Origin: Candidatus Poribacteria bacterium
GTDB taxonomy: Bacteria; Poribacteria; WGA-4E; WGA-3G
Direction: 5' to 3'
Length of the DNA stretch: 64,000 bases
Assembly (NCBI GenBank): GCA_022827185.1
Contig: JAJDTM010000065.1
Span: 34,157 to 98,156, forward strand
Shown here: piece by piece, positions 42,828-51,539 of the stretch
How the letters are laid out: the number at the start of each line of letters is the position of its first letter
How positions within the stretch are numbered: the stretch's first letter is position 1
Program-made: the position numbers and the translations under genes
Notes under the pieces: generated by a model
Told to the model about the DNA's origin: nothing
Databases searched by the model: none
What the model saw: only the letters and a program-made list of their open reading frames with translations

Positions 42828-43883
42828 TTACGGAGCAGAAGGTTCGTTGATAAGAATCGCGCCATCCGTTCTTTTTTCAAAACCAGCAGCCCCCTTCATT
42901 AGGGCATATACGGCATCTCGGTAATGTGTATAGGCAGTTTTCGCAGCAGCGGTGTCTGGGAAACGGATGATGTAAACAATTTGGGCATCCATCCAATTTA
43001 TCGAATCGGTTTTATTTTTATAGAGCGCGGAGATCCCGAGCGCTGCCTCTGTCAATTGCGGCACATCGGCAGGTAATGTGCTGTAGATTTGGCGTAATGC
43101 CCAATTGGATCGGAATAACTTAGTGCTTCCATGTACTTTTTTGTTAGTAGGCAGCAGCGTAAGTATTCGTGGCTCTGGAGATGGGTCTTTAATCTGTGCA
43201 GCAATGGCTTTCGCGAGCACAATCATCCCCTCACGAATGCCGGTGGCGAATTCATAACCCTCTATCTGAACGAAATACTTTCCTTTTGCAAACCGGAGAT
43301 ACCCGCCTGAAAGCAGTGCCTTGGCACCAACCCATTCAAATTTCATTTGCGGATAGGTGTGAAAGTTGTAAATCCCGAAGGCGTTTTCTGGCGTTCCCAT
43401 ATCAAAGATTTCAAGTAAAATCAACGGCTTTGAACCGAATCGAGGTGTTTCGTATTCCACCTCTGCTTGCCGTTCAAAGCCGTAAGCATAATAAAGATCG
43501 GGCGAAGTAGCTCTATCCCGATAGAGTGTTTTACCCTGATATGTTGAAGGGACACCTGACTGAACCCAACCCAATAATTCGCCGTTGCTTGGTAAAAGAG
43601 ACGCCGGCGAAACTGTTGTCTGTAAAATCCCTTCTGTCGTTGAGGATTCTTCACCCGCCGCTGACGTATTCTTTATGTTTTCTGCCATCTCCAGCATCAG
43701 TTGTTCTGCTTTCTTGGCAGTAGCACTCTGCCACACACCATAGATATATCGATCTTCTTGCTGGGCAGCTGTCCAATTCCCCTGTTCTCCACTGCATGAA
43801 ATTAGTATCAAACCGCAGAGAAAATAGGTGCCAAGCGAGAAAAGATGGAATCTATCAAAAAAGCATGCTAATCTGCGTTTCAT
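42828..43883 (-). CDS. DUF6599-type lipoprotein
   Basis: 351 residues. A signal peptide ends in a lipobox (GLILISC, Cys at about residue 30), so it is a lipoprotein. The middle shows the DUF6599 pattern: LLPSNGELLGWVQSGVPSTY, LYYAYGFERQAEVEYE, LILLEIFDMGTPENAFGIYN and YLRFAKGKYFVQIEGYE. The function is unknown; the repeated halves suggest a two-lobed periplasmic fold. It is the last gene of a four-gene envelope operon and follows the first LptE-like gene by 29 bp. AGGAG lies about 11 bp before the ATG. Confidence 0.75.
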   Translation of the reverse strand: MKRRLACFFDRFHLFSLGTYFLCGLILISCSGEQGNWTAAQQEDRYIYGVWQSATAKKAEQLMLEMAENIKNTSAAGEESSTTEGILQTTVSPASLLPSNGELLGWVQSGVPSTYQGKTLYRDRATSPDLYYAYGFERQAEVEYETPRFGSKPLILLEIFDMGTPENAFGIYNFHTYPQMKFEWVGAKALLSGGYLRFAKGKYFVQIEGYEFATGIREGMIVLAKAIAAQIKDPSPEPRILTLLPTNKKVHGSTKLFRSNWALRQIYSTLPADVPQLTEAALGISALYKNKTDSINWMDAQIVYIIRFPDTAAAKTAYTHYRDAVYALMKGAAGFEKRTDGAILINEPSAP

Positions 43884-43912
43884 CTACGCGAGGACTCCTG
43901 TACTGCGTCCCA

Positions 43913-44428
43913 CTACCACTGTTCAGCAAGTTGATTGTAAAGGTCTTCTACGAGTTCATCTACAATGCGCCTCTCAGCTTCTTCATGGGTCTCCGGGGGT
44001 TCAGCCCTCCCTGGCAGAATATAGTAGTCATGAACTTGAAGGTGGTTATCGGTTTGAGCAATCATATTGTTGCGAACTCGGTCAAGGAATTCGTACTCAA
44101 CTTGCAACGTCATTCGCACCATTTCGACTTCGCCTTGGGGTCCATAACTGTGTTCCCGTCTATCAAAATCCTGTATCCGTATCGTAAACTCGGCATCGTT
44201 TCCGTCTCGCCACTTTCGGTTGAAGCGCTGTGTCAGTTTTTCATGAATCACTTCATCGTAAGGTCGCTGGGAGGCGTTATCGTAAGCGAAATCTGCATCT
44301 AAAATTTCAACAGGCGTAATACGGATAGTATTAATATGCTCGAGATACTCTGATTTGGAAACATACCCGCACCCAGACATTAAACCGAGGCATATCAATA
44401 CTGCCAATACAAACATTGATTTAGACAT
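43913..44428 (-). CDS. LptE-like lipoprotein, paralogue 1
   Basis: 171 residues with a lipoprotein signal (LMSGCGY, Cys at about residue 20). GCGYVSKSEYLEHINTIRIT and TQRFNRKWRDGNDAEFTIRI match the LptE/RlpB pattern: GCGY..., then strand PV, a helix with the T-x-R-F region, and an acidic strand. LptE plugs LptD in the outer membrane for LPS export. GGAGGGAAAA precedes the ATG. It is highly similar over its whole length to the adjacent upstream gene. No lptD is nearby, so the LptE role is inferred. Confidence 0.72.
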   Translation of the reverse strand: MSKSMFVLAVLICLGLMSGCGYVSKSEYLEHINTIRITPVEILDADFAYDNASQRPYDEVIHEKLTQRFNRKWRDGNDAEFTIRIQDFDRREHSYGPQGEVEMVRMTLQVEYEFLDRVRNNMIAQTDNHLQVHDYYILPGRAEPPETHEEAERRIVDELVEDLYNQLAEQW

Positions 44429-44472
44429 TTTTCCCTCCGAGTCTTGTCAGAAAAATGATCCGACTCGTATTG

Positions 44473-44988
44473 CTACCGTTCAGCAAGTCGGTTATAAAGA
44501 TCTTCTACCAATTCAGTTACAATATGCGCTTTGGCTTCTTCAATGGTCTCCATCGGTTCAGCTCTACCTGGCAGAATATAGAAGTCGTGAACTTGGAGGT
44601 GATTGTCAGTTTGAGCAATCATATTGTTGCGGACCCTATCAAAAAATTTGTATTCAATTTGTAAGGTCATGCGCACCATTTCGACTTCGCCTTGGGATCC
44701 AAAACTGTGTTCCCGCATATCAAAATCCTGTATCCGTATCGTAAATTCGGCATCGTTTCCGTCTCGCCACTTCTGATTGAAACGTTGCATCAATTTTTCA
44801 CGAATCACTTCATCGTTGGGTCGCTGGGAGGCGTTATCATAAGCAAAATCCATATCCAATATCTCAACAGGCGCGATACGGATAGTATCAATATGTTCCA
44901 GAGATGCCGATTTAAAAACATAGCCACACCCAGAAATTAGACTCAACGGTAGCAATAGGAGTGCTAACACAAACACTGCTTTATACAT
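44473..44988 (-). CDS. LptE-like lipoprotein, paralogue 2
   Basis: 171 residues from the Met at 44988, which has GGAGAG close upstream; the longer open frame adds eight codons that read through the preceding gene's end. Lipobox LISGCGY. Identical blocks shared with paralogue 1 include WRDGNDAEFTIRIQDFD, NNMIAQTDNHLQVHD and ILPGRAEP. The main differences are in the signal peptide, the GPQ/GSQ loop and the C-terminal helix. It is a tandem duplication. Which copy, if either, partners LptD cannot be told. Confidence 0.72.
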   Translation of the reverse strand: MYKAVFVLALLLLPLSLISGCGYVFKSASLEHIDTIRIAPVEILDMDFAYDNASQRPNDEVIREKLMQRFNQKWRDGNDAEFTIRIQDFDMREHSFGSQGEVEMVRMTLQIEYKFFDRVRNNMIAQTDNHLQVHDFYILPGRAEPMETIEEAKAHIVTELVEDLYNRLAER

Positions 44989-45011
44989 TTTCTCTCCAAG
45001 TTTTGCCAGCA

Positions 45012-45272
45012 TCAGAATGTTAGACCCTCTGAAAGAACAGGTTGTTGAAATTTGACGGGCGTAGCCTTCGGACGTGGAGCTTTCTCTTTCTTGCCATAAA
45101 ATACAGACCTAACAGTATCAACAACATATCGTTTGTAAGAAGGGGTTAATAAAACAACAAAGACGAGGACGAGGAGAATAAGCACTATCGCTAAAAAATA
45201 AGTTAGCCACTTCTGATCGAGCATATCCCCTTTATTAAGAAGGTGTTTAGTTGTATTACGGCGTGCTTTCAT
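45012..45272 (-). CDS. Small single-pass membrane protein, unknown
   Basis: 86 residues. A basic N-terminus (MKARRNTTKHLLNK), one strong transmembrane helix (LTYFLAIVLILLVLVFVVLL, about residues 23-42), then a basic, proline-containing tail (YGKKEKAPRPKATPVKF). I do not recognise a family. It is the first gene of the lipoprotein operon, 72 bp downstream of a near-consensus promoter, with AGAGG eight bases before the ATG. Topology by the positive-inside rule is ambiguous because both ends are basic. Confidence 0.62.
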   Translation of the reverse strand: MKARRNTTKHLLNKGDMLDQKWLTYFLAIVLILLVLVFVVLLTPSYKRYVVDTVRSVFYGKKEKAPRPKATPVKFQQPVLSEGLTF

Positions 45273-45343
45273 CGGTTTGACCTCTCGCTTATAGGTATGC
45301 TTTACTTTAGGCGATCCTGTGCATTGTGTTACATCTACTGAAA

Positions 45344-45372
45344 ATTATAGCACAAAAATAGATGACATGCAA
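45344..45372 (-). promoter_or_regulatory. Promoter of the lipoprotein operon
   Basis: TTGCAT (45372-45367), a 17-bp spacer and a perfect TATAAT (45349-45344) with the extended -10 TG. This is the best promoter match in the window. Apart from this and the pnp terminator, the gap from 45273 to 45540 holds nothing seen. Confidence 0.7.
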
Positions 45373-45446
45373 TATTTTTAATATGTTTGCCCAGAGGCAT
45401 TCAATTGTCTCTAATTTTGCGCGATCATCTTCCCCAGACTTGAGCC

Positions 45447-45488
45447 TAAAAAATAAAAATAGGGTAAAGGAACTATCCTTCACCCTAT
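45447..45488 (-). terminator. Rho-independent terminator after pnp
   Basis: On the minus strand ATAGGGTGAAGGA-tagt-TCCTTTACCCTAT forms a 12-bp stem with one internal mismatch, followed directly by TTTTATTTTTT. It lies 53 bp past the pnp stop and ends the rimP-pnp gene series. Confidence 0.85.
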
Positions 45489-45540
45489 CTGTTGCCTATA
45501 TTGTTCTTAATTGCTAATGTCGTACAATGCTTCGGACTCT

Positions 45541-47886
45541 CTATCGAGAACGTCCTTTCGGAATACGTGGCGAGTTTCGATCACGGAAATCGCGAGAATT
45601 ATCGCGTTGATCATACCGATTCCCGCGTCGATCGCGCGAGTCATTTCCGCGCCTGTCTCGGTATTCACGCGAGTCTCGATTATCCCGATTATCCCGATTA
45701 TCCCGATAGTTAGAACGACCCCCATCACGAGAGTCCCGCGAAGCATTCCAATCAGATGAAGATTCGCGATCCTCACTTGATTCAATATTCAGCTCTTCAA
45801 CCGGAACACCCCCTGCGGCAACAAGTGCGAGATCCACGCGGTCTTGATCGTCAATCGTGAGAATACGAACGGTGACCTCGTCACCGACCTGCATGACATC
45901 CTCTGCGCGCCGGACGTATCCATCTCCCATTTGGGAGATATGAACGAGTCCATCCTTACCGGGCAAGATCTCTACAAATGCTCCGAAAGATGCCGTGCGT
46001 ACCACTTTACCGGTGTACTCTTTGCCGATTTCAGGCATAGCAGTGATTGCTCGAATTTTCTCCTCAGCGCGTTTGACATCTTCTGCGCTGGTAGCAGCAA
46101 CTTCCACAGTTCCATCATCTTCAATATTGATGGTTGTGTTTGTTTCCTCTTGGATACCCTGCACAGTTTTACCGCGGGGTCCGATGAGATCCTTAATTTT
46201 CTGCTGTGCAATTTGGAGTGAATAAATCCGAGGCGCATAAGGCGAAAGCTCAGCACGCGGTTGCGCTATAACAGCATTCATCTGTTCAATGACTGACAAG
46301 CGCGCCTCTTTTGCCTGATGGATTGCGCGGCGCATCAGTTCAGGTGTAACACCCTCAATCTTGATGTCCATCTGTACAGCAGTAACACCATCACTCGTCC
46401 CCGCTACTTTGAAGTCCATATCACCGAGGAAATCCTCGGTACCGAGCATATCGGTGAGAATAGCTTCCTGTTCACCTTCCTTAATAAGACCGACCCCTAT
46501 TCCCGCGACGGGTCTTTTAAGCGGCACGCCTGCATCTAATAGTGCGAGTGTTGCACCACAAACGGTTGCCATAGAAGATGAGGCATTTGATTCCAAGATT
46601 TCCGAAACAACGCGGATAGTATAGTGGAACTCATCTTTGCCGGGGATGACCGGTTCAAGTGCCTTCTCTGCAAGTGCCCCGTGTCCGATCTCTCGACGCC
46701 CGGGTCCCATCATTCGTTTGACTTCACCGGTACTGAATGGCGGGAAATTATAGTGTAGAAAGAAAGCACGTCTCGCTTCACCGTCAAGTCCTCGTTGAAC
46801 ATCTTCATCGCCAGATGTGCCGAGGGTCGTTACACAGAGTGCCTGTGTTTGCCCTCTGCTAAAGAGTGCGGAGCCGTGTGTATGTGGGAGCAGTGCAACT
46901 TCGCCAGAGATGGATCGAATGTCGGTCACACCGCGGCCATCAACGCGCTTACCTTCGGTAAGAATTGCCTGTCGCATCTCTTCTTTTTCAATCTCACTCA
47001 AGATAGAGATAGCATCTTTTGCTGCATCCGCAGCGACATCCTCTGGTGCATCTTCAAGGATCTCCGAGAGGACTTCTTCCTGTACTTGTTCGAGATAATC
47101 TTCACGCGACTTCTTGTCTGCCATACCAATAGACTCTCGAATGCGCGATGTAGCGAGATTTCGGACCCGGTCACTGAGGTTAGATTCAACACTTTTAGCT
47201 GTATAGTCTCGTTTGGTATTACTACATCCTGCTGCCAAACCCTCTTGGAGTTTAATGATCTCTTTTATCTGTGTGTGTGCGGTGATAATCGTGTCAATAA
47301 CTTCGTCTTCAGGGATTTCCTTTCCACCGCCTTCAACAGACATGACAGCATCCGTTTTTCCACTCACGAACAACTCCATATCGGAGGCATGAAGTTCCTC
47401 ATAAGTCGGATTGATTATCAATTCGTTTTCGACTTTCCCGACAGTAACAGCAGCGACGGGACCATTAAAGGGTATATCGGAAATAGATAACGCAGCAGAT
47501 GTCCCAATAAGTGCTGGTACATCCGCCGGATGAATCCCATCCGATGAAAATACATTACATAAAATTTGCACCTCAGCCTTAAAGTCCTTTGGAAAAAGCG
47601 GTCGGATGCAGTGGTCAATTAAACGAGCCACCAATTGTTCTGATGTCCCAGGACGTGGCTCGCGTCTCCCATAAACTGTCGGTATACGTCCAGTGGCGTA
47701 AGCCCTTTCACGATAATCTACTGTTAATGGAAAGAAATCGAGGTCGTGTTCACTATCATCGGCTACCACTGTGACCAAGACAACCGTTCCACCATATTGT
47801 ACCCAGACAGCACCGTCTGCTTGTTTGGCAACTTTTCCGGTTTCAATGGATAACTTCTCGCTCCCAAGTTGCATTTCAACTTTCAT
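45541..47886 (-). CDS. pnp: Polyribonucleotide nucleotidyltransferase (PNPase) with Arg/Asp-rich tail
   Basis: Phosphorolytic 3'-5' exoribonuclease of the degradosome. Two RNase PH domains (FFPLTVDYRERAYATGRIP in the first; LPHTHGSALFSRGQTQALCV and GDMDFKVAGTSDGVTAVQMD in the second) are followed by a KH domain (KIKDLIGPRGKTVQGIQEET) and an S1 domain (GKDGLVHISQMGDGYVRRAE). After the S1 domain comes a tail of about 80 residues made mostly of R, D, N, S and G, with repeats such as YRDNRDNRDNRDSREYRDRR, giving 781 residues instead of about 700. The tail may bind RNA. It lies downstream of rpsO in the standard order. Confidence 0.96.
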   Translation of the reverse strand: MKVEMQLGSEKLSIETGKVAKQADGAVWVQYGGTVVLVTVVADDSEHDLDFFPLTVDYRERAYATGRIPTVYGRREPRPGTSEQLVARLIDHCIRPLFPKDFKAEVQILCNVFSSDGIHPADVPALIGTSAALSISDIPFNGPVAAVTVGKVENELIINPTYEELHASDMELFVSGKTDAVMSVEGGGKEIPEDEVIDTIITAHTQIKEIIKLQEGLAAGCSNTKRDYTAKSVESNLSDRVRNLATSRIRESIGMADKKSREDYLEQVQEEVLSEILEDAPEDVAADAAKDAISILSEIEKEEMRQAILTEGKRVDGRGVTDIRSISGEVALLPHTHGSALFSRGQTQALCVTTLGTSGDEDVQRGLDGEARRAFFLHYNFPPFSTGEVKRMMGPGRREIGHGALAEKALEPVIPGKDEFHYTIRVVSEILESNASSSMATVCGATLALLDAGVPLKRPVAGIGVGLIKEGEQEAILTDMLGTEDFLGDMDFKVAGTSDGVTAVQMDIKIEGVTPELMRRAIHQAKEARLSVIEQMNAVIAQPRAELSPYAPRIYSLQIAQQKIKDLIGPRGKTVQGIQEETNTTINIEDDGTVEVAATSAEDVKRAEEKIRAITAMPEIGKEYTGKVVRTASFGAFVEILPGKDGLVHISQMGDGYVRRAEDVMQVGDEVTVRILTIDDQDRVDLALVAAGGVPVEELNIESSEDRESSSDWNASRDSRDGGRSNYRDNRDNRDNRDSREYRDRRGNDSRDRRGNRYDQRDNSRDFRDRNSPRIPKGRSR

Positions 47887-47929
47887 TCTATATACTACTC
47901 CTGTATTTCCAATTTTTTTCGTGCCACCA

Positions 47930-47935
47930 ATTATA
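47930..47935 (-). promoter_or_regulatory. Possible internal promoter (-10) before pnp
   Basis: TATAAT on the minus strand, 44 bp before the pnp ATG. The sequence 16-17 bp upstream (CTTCAA) is a poor -35. The rpsO-pnp gap (47887-48137) has no other recognisable signal. Confidence 0.3.
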
Positions 47936-48137
47936 GACAGTAAGGAAGTCGTTGAAGAACAGTCCTTATTTTAGAAACATATTGTCAACTTAACGATGCT
48001 GACTACAGTTTTTTTAAGGATTAGATATTTCTGCTCTGACAAGACTCATTCAGCATTTATCAGTTACAAGATCGCACTTATTCTGTCCGCGTTCGTGCTA
48101 ATAAAGAAACGTCCTTATCACCAGTAAATAGTCTAAT

Positions 48138-48422
48138 TTACTTCAATCCGATAGTGTCACGAATTCCGAGTTCATTAATTAAACGGTAATAGCGCGTAAC
48201 GTCTTTCTTGTAAAGATACCGCAACAAGCGGCGCTGTTTGCCAACTAAGCGGAAAAGTCCATGGCGCGAATGATAATCCTTCCGGTGCGTCCGAAAATGT
48301 TCAGTCAACTGTCGAATACGCGCAGTCAAAATTGCGACTTGGGCCTCCGGGGAACCGGTGTCCTGTTGGTGTATTTGGTACTTTTGGATTAATTCTTTCT
48401 TCTCTGCTGCACCAATTGCCAA
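48138..48422 (-). CDS. rpsO: 30S ribosomal protein S15
   Basis: Binds the central domain of 16S rRNA early in 30S assembly. 94 residues from the TTG at 48422, which follows a full AAGGAGGTGA ribosome site. The protein has EKKELIQKYQIHQQDTGSPE, where DTGSPEVQ-type residues contact the three-way junction, then LTEHFRTHRKDYHSRHGLFR and RRLLRYLYKKDVTRYYRLIN. TTG is rare as a start for this highly expressed gene and may lower or tune translation. Promoter and long leader are upstream. Confidence 0.97.
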   Translation of the reverse strand: MAIGAAEKKELIQKYQIHQQDTGSPEAQVAILTARIRQLTEHFRTHRKDYHSRHGLFRLVGKQRRLLRYLYKKDVTRYYRLINELGIRDTIGLK

Positions 48423-48596
48423 TTGCGTTCACCTCCTTAATAGTAAGTCTTGGGAGTTTTCAAATTTTACCAAAATTATCTCATAAAGACATAAAGTCAG
48501 ATTATAAAGTATCAATGCCTGCCCAGTGTTATATGAAATAAAATGCCAATTTGCGTTCGGGTAATAACTCCCATTTTCATTTACTATGATACATAT

Positions 48597-48625
48597 ATAA
48601 TACCACAGATTCGTTGGAAATTCAA
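48597..48625 (-). promoter_or_regulatory. Promoter of rpsO
   Basis: TTGAAT (48625-48620), 17-bp spacer, TATTAT (48602-48597). It predicts a leader of about 170 nt before rpsO. GGGAG and CTCCC in the leader can pair, and S15 is known to repress its own mRNA in several bacteria, so an autoregulatory leader is possible. Confidence 0.45.
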
Positions 48626-48657
48626 ATTAAAGTCATATCGCCGAGTCATGTTTCCAT

Positions 48658-49665
48658 TTAACTGACGCTCTGACACAAATGGGTAGACGCTTCGAGAATC
48701 CTTGCTGCATCGGTGATATCGCGTCGTATTTGGCGAACCAACATCTCAGGATTTGGAAACTTCTGCTCACTTCTAATTTTCTCTATCAAAAATATTTCTA
48801 CAGATTTGCCGTAGATCGATTCATCAAAATCAAAGAAGTGGCTTTCCACTTGAACACTTGTACCGTCAAATGTGGGACGGACCCCAATGTTCAATACCCC
48901 GTCCAACCATTGCTCTTCTAATTTCGCCCGAATGGCATAAACCCCGTTCGGCGGACAGATTTGATTCTGTGTATCTATATTAGCCGTTGGGAATCCAATC
49001 TCCTTACCACGCCCGTCTCCACGAACAACACAACCGATCAAGGAATAGTGTCTCCCTAATAACTGCGAACCGCAACGAAGGTCGCCCTGTGCGAGTGCCT
49101 CTCGGATTCGGGTGCTATGGACGGGTGCCCCGTCTATCTCTGTCGGCGGAACAATCGAGACATTAAACGGATACTCTTGACTGATCTCTGCTAACCGGTT
49201 TGCGTTGCCAGCGCGGTCTTTTCCGAACTGACAAGCATATCCAACAACAACATGTCTGGCTCGGCATTTTTTTAAGAGGACCTTTTCAACAAATGCCTCC
49301 GGTGACATCGCTGCTATTTGTGCGTCAAAACTGAGCATGATAATTTTATCAACGCCAAGTTGCTGGAGAATTTCGACACGTTTAGAGAGAGGCGTTAGGA
49401 GAGGTGGACACCGTTCTGGCGCGAGAAAGGCGAGTGGGTGTGGATAAAAGCCAACTAAGGCACTCATCAACTGATGTTCTGCGGCGCGTTTAAGGAGCGC
49501 ATTGATAACAGCTTGGTGTCCAATATGAATTCCATCAAATACACCAAAAGTAACAGCTGCGTCTCTGTGGAATTCACCAATGTCATCTAAACTACAAGCT
49601 CTGGTTGGGCCTTGCAGATCGCTCCTATTATTAGCGTTTTCCACGTTGCTCAATCCTTCTGGCAA
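48658..49665 (-). CDS. ribF: Bifunctional riboflavin kinase/FAD synthetase
   Basis: Makes FMN from riboflavin and FAD from FMN. 335 residues. The N-terminal adenylyltransferase domain has VTFGVFDGIHIGHQAVINAL and STRIREALAQGDL. The C-terminal kinase domain has VVRGDGRGKEIGFPTANIDT and VYAIRAKLEEQWLDGVLNIG, with the PTF motif in VRPTFDG. Its start lies inside the end of nrnA (16-bp overlap). In most genomes truB stands between these two genes; here it does not. Confidence 0.95.
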   Translation of the reverse strand: MPEGLSNVENANNRSDLQGPTRACSLDDIGEFHRDAAVTFGVFDGIHIGHQAVINALLKRAAEHQLMSALVGFYPHPLAFLAPERCPPLLTPLSKRVEILQQLGVDKIIMLSFDAQIAAMSPEAFVEKVLLKKCRARHVVVGYACQFGKDRAGNANRLAEISQEYPFNVSIVPPTEIDGAPVHSTRIREALAQGDLRCGSQLLGRHYSLIGCVVRGDGRGKEIGFPTANIDTQNQICPPNGVYAIRAKLEEQWLDGVLNIGVRPTFDGTSVQVESHFFDFDESIYGKSVEIFLIEKIRSEQKFPNPEMLVRQIRRDITDAARILEASTHLCQSVS

Positions 49666-50681
49666 TCCCCATGTTCTGAGGAGCTCTGATCAATGTAGCG
49701 TTGGGCAGTTCGTACAAGCGTCGTAATGGCTGACGGATACGGCATAGCAATCCGACATCCAGCGGCACGTGCGTGTCCGCCACCCTCAAACTCTGCAGCC
49801 AGTTGACTGACATCGACACGCCCTTGACTCCGTAGACTCACTTTTGTGCTTCGATCCGTCATTTCAGATACACAGAGTGCCACCTCAACACCGGCGATTG
49901 CTTGAATTTGGTTCACAATACCTTCAACCGCGTCAGCAGTGGCCCCGGCTTTCCGAAACATCTTTTGCGTGGCGTACACTGACGCGATTTTTCCATCATC
50001 GGTTACTTGTAATGTGCGGAGCACTTCACCGGATAGCCGAATCTTAGCGACAGGGAGTTGCTCATAAACGTTCCGGTAGACTTCATCCGGTGCGAATTCG
50101 CCGATCTCAATTAATTCTGCAGCGATCCGATGCGTTTCAACTGTGGTGTTGCTATAGCGAAAACAACCCGTGTCAAACATGAGTCCGGTATAGAGACAGA
50201 GGGCACACGCTTTGCATATTGGTGTCTGATGGCACTTAATCAGTTTATAGATAATCTCTGACGTAGAAGAAGCCGAAGGCATAATGAGATTGACATCTCC
50301 GAACGCCTCCGCGGTGGCATGATGGTCAATGTTAACAAGTTTGTGCGTCGGCAGCAAGGTGTTAGCAAGCGTTTTTCCAATTCGCGCCAATGTGCTTGCG
50401 TCCAATACAATTAGCACCTCTGGACGATATGTACCCACAGAATGGACGCTCTGAATACTATCCCAGTAAGGCAGGAACTTATAACTATCTGGTACGACAT
50501 CTGTGTTAAATATTTTAACCGATTTTCCGAGCTTCGTGAGAAAGAGATAAAGTCCCAACTCGGAACCGATTGCATCACCGTCCGGGTTAATATGCGTCGA
50601 GAGTGCGAAGTTATGGTATCGGTCAAATAGGGTAAGGAGTGCGCCGTAGTTCTGCATATCAGTTATCTGTGAGGTGTTCAT
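49650..50681 (-). CDS. nrnA: DHH-family phosphoesterase (bifunctional oligoribonuclease/PAP phosphatase, NrnA-like)
   Basis: Degrades nano-RNA and 3'-phosphoadenosine 5'-phosphate with Mn2+. 343 residues. The DHH domain shows STHINPDGDAIGSELGLYLF and LVNIDHHATAEAFGDVNLI (the DHH triad); the DHHA1 domain shows VSLRSQGRVDVSQLAAEFEG followed by GGHARAAG. It overlaps rbfA by 4 bp upstream and ribF by 16 bp downstream, the standard place for this gene in the nusA-infB operon. Confidence 0.93.
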   Translation of the reverse strand: MNTSQITDMQNYGALLTLFDRYHNFALSTHINPDGDAIGSELGLYLFLTKLGKSVKIFNTDVVPDSYKFLPYWDSIQSVHSVGTYRPEVLIVLDASTLARIGKTLANTLLPTHKLVNIDHHATAEAFGDVNLIMPSASSTSEIIYKLIKCHQTPICKACALCLYTGLMFDTGCFRYSNTTVETHRIAAELIEIGEFAPDEVYRNVYEQLPVAKIRLSGEVLRTLQVTDDGKIASVYATQKMFRKAGATADAVEGIVNQIQAIAGVEVALCVSEMTDRSTKVSLRSQGRVDVSQLAAEFEGGGHARAAGCRIAMPYPSAITTLVRTAQRYIDQSSSEHGDCQKD

Positions 50682-51061
50682 GAAATGTCCACTTCGTGAT
50701 TTTCAGATGTCTCATCTTCCGAAGTAATGGACTTGAGGAGTCCATCTATTTTAAAGAGGTAGTCAGCGGACTCATCAATAGCAAATCGAAGTTCTGGCGA
50801 GTAACGGAGCGTGAGGCGATTTCCAATTTCTCGCCTGAGAAACCCGGCGGCACTTTTCAAACCAGCAAGCGTCTCGTCCTTCTGTGCCTCGTCTCCGATA
50901 ACACTCACTTTGACATCCACATACTTCAGATCCGGTGACATCTCTGCCTGTGTGACCGTACAAAACGCGACACGCGGATCCTTGACAGAACGCTGGATAA
51001 TCTCACTCAACTCTCGTTGAATAAGGGCTCCCACCCGATCTTGTCTTCTACTATCTGCCAT
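50678..51061 (-). CDS. rbfA: Ribosome-binding factor A
   Basis: KH-type assembly factor that binds the 30S subunit during 16S 5'-end maturation. 127 residues from MADSRRQDRVGALIQRELSE; the longer frame adds eight codons without support, and AGGA lies before this ATG. Family features: DPRVAFCTVTQAEMSPDLKY, VDVKVSVIGD and RLTLRYSPELRFAIDESADY. The end is acidic (TSEDETSENHEVDIS). It overlaps nrnA by 4 bp. Confidence 0.95.
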   Translation of the reverse strand: MADSRRQDRVGALIQRELSEIIQRSVKDPRVAFCTVTQAEMSPDLKYVDVKVSVIGDEAQKDETLAGLKSAAGFLRREIGNRLTLRYSPELRFAIDESADYLFKIDGLLKSITSEDETSENHEVDIS

Positions 51062-51105
51062 GTTGTTCCTATCCTTCCACAGCAAGTTTTGACTTGCGAG
51101 TTTTG

Positions 51106-51390
51106 TCAGAAGAAAAATTCTGTTTCGTAATCTACCAACTCAGCGTCTACATTTGTCTCAACAAAAGTGATGACATGCGAGATCACCTTATTAAGATACG
51201 CGACATCGTTGGAAACAGAAACGGCGGCTAATACTGCGAACTGATGTGCATCTAACGCTTCAACTTCCGCGACAGCGATATTGAAACGGTTTTTCAGCCT
51301 TGTGACAAGACTTTTGATAACCCGGCGTTTCGCCTTCAAAGATCGGCTATCAGGAATGCGTAGCCGGATTTTACAAACACCGATATGCAT
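51106..51390 (-). CDS. ylxP: DUF503/YlxP-family protein
   Basis: A 94-residue ferredoxin-fold protein of unknown function, often found between infB and rbfA and thought to belong with ribosome maturation genes. MHIGVCKIRLRIPDSRSLKA, KRRVIKSLVTRLKNRFNIAV and AEVEALDAHQFAVLAAVSVS are the family pattern. Upstream, 149 bp separate it from infB; that gap contains GC-rich partial palindromes (GGCGCGGC, GCGGCG) and no gene. Confidence 0.9.
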   Translation of the reverse strand: MHIGVCKIRLRIPDSRSLKAKRRVIKSLVTRLKNRFNIAVAEVEALDAHQFAVLAAVSVSNDVAYLNKVISHVITFVETNVDAELVDYETEFFF

Positions 51391-51539
51391 GAAAGGTGTC
51401 AGCTAATAACTGTAAAAGTAGGCGCGGCTTTGCGGCGTACTCGCCCAAATTTTGCTTCGCAGTGAGAATGCTTTACATTTGCGACCTGCATTTCAACCGC
51501 GCTGTGTTAGAAAATAGATGATGACTCGGACCAGATAGC

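Noticed and set aside
45680..45715. ATTATCCCG tandem units considered as iterons or an origin
   Set aside because: They encode the Arg/Asp repeat of the PNPase tail in frame, which explains the periodicity.
46795..47490. 231-codon plus-strand open frame opposite pnp
   Set aside because: Lies wholly inside the well-supported pnp gene on the other strand; its translation is cysteine-rich and resembles no family.
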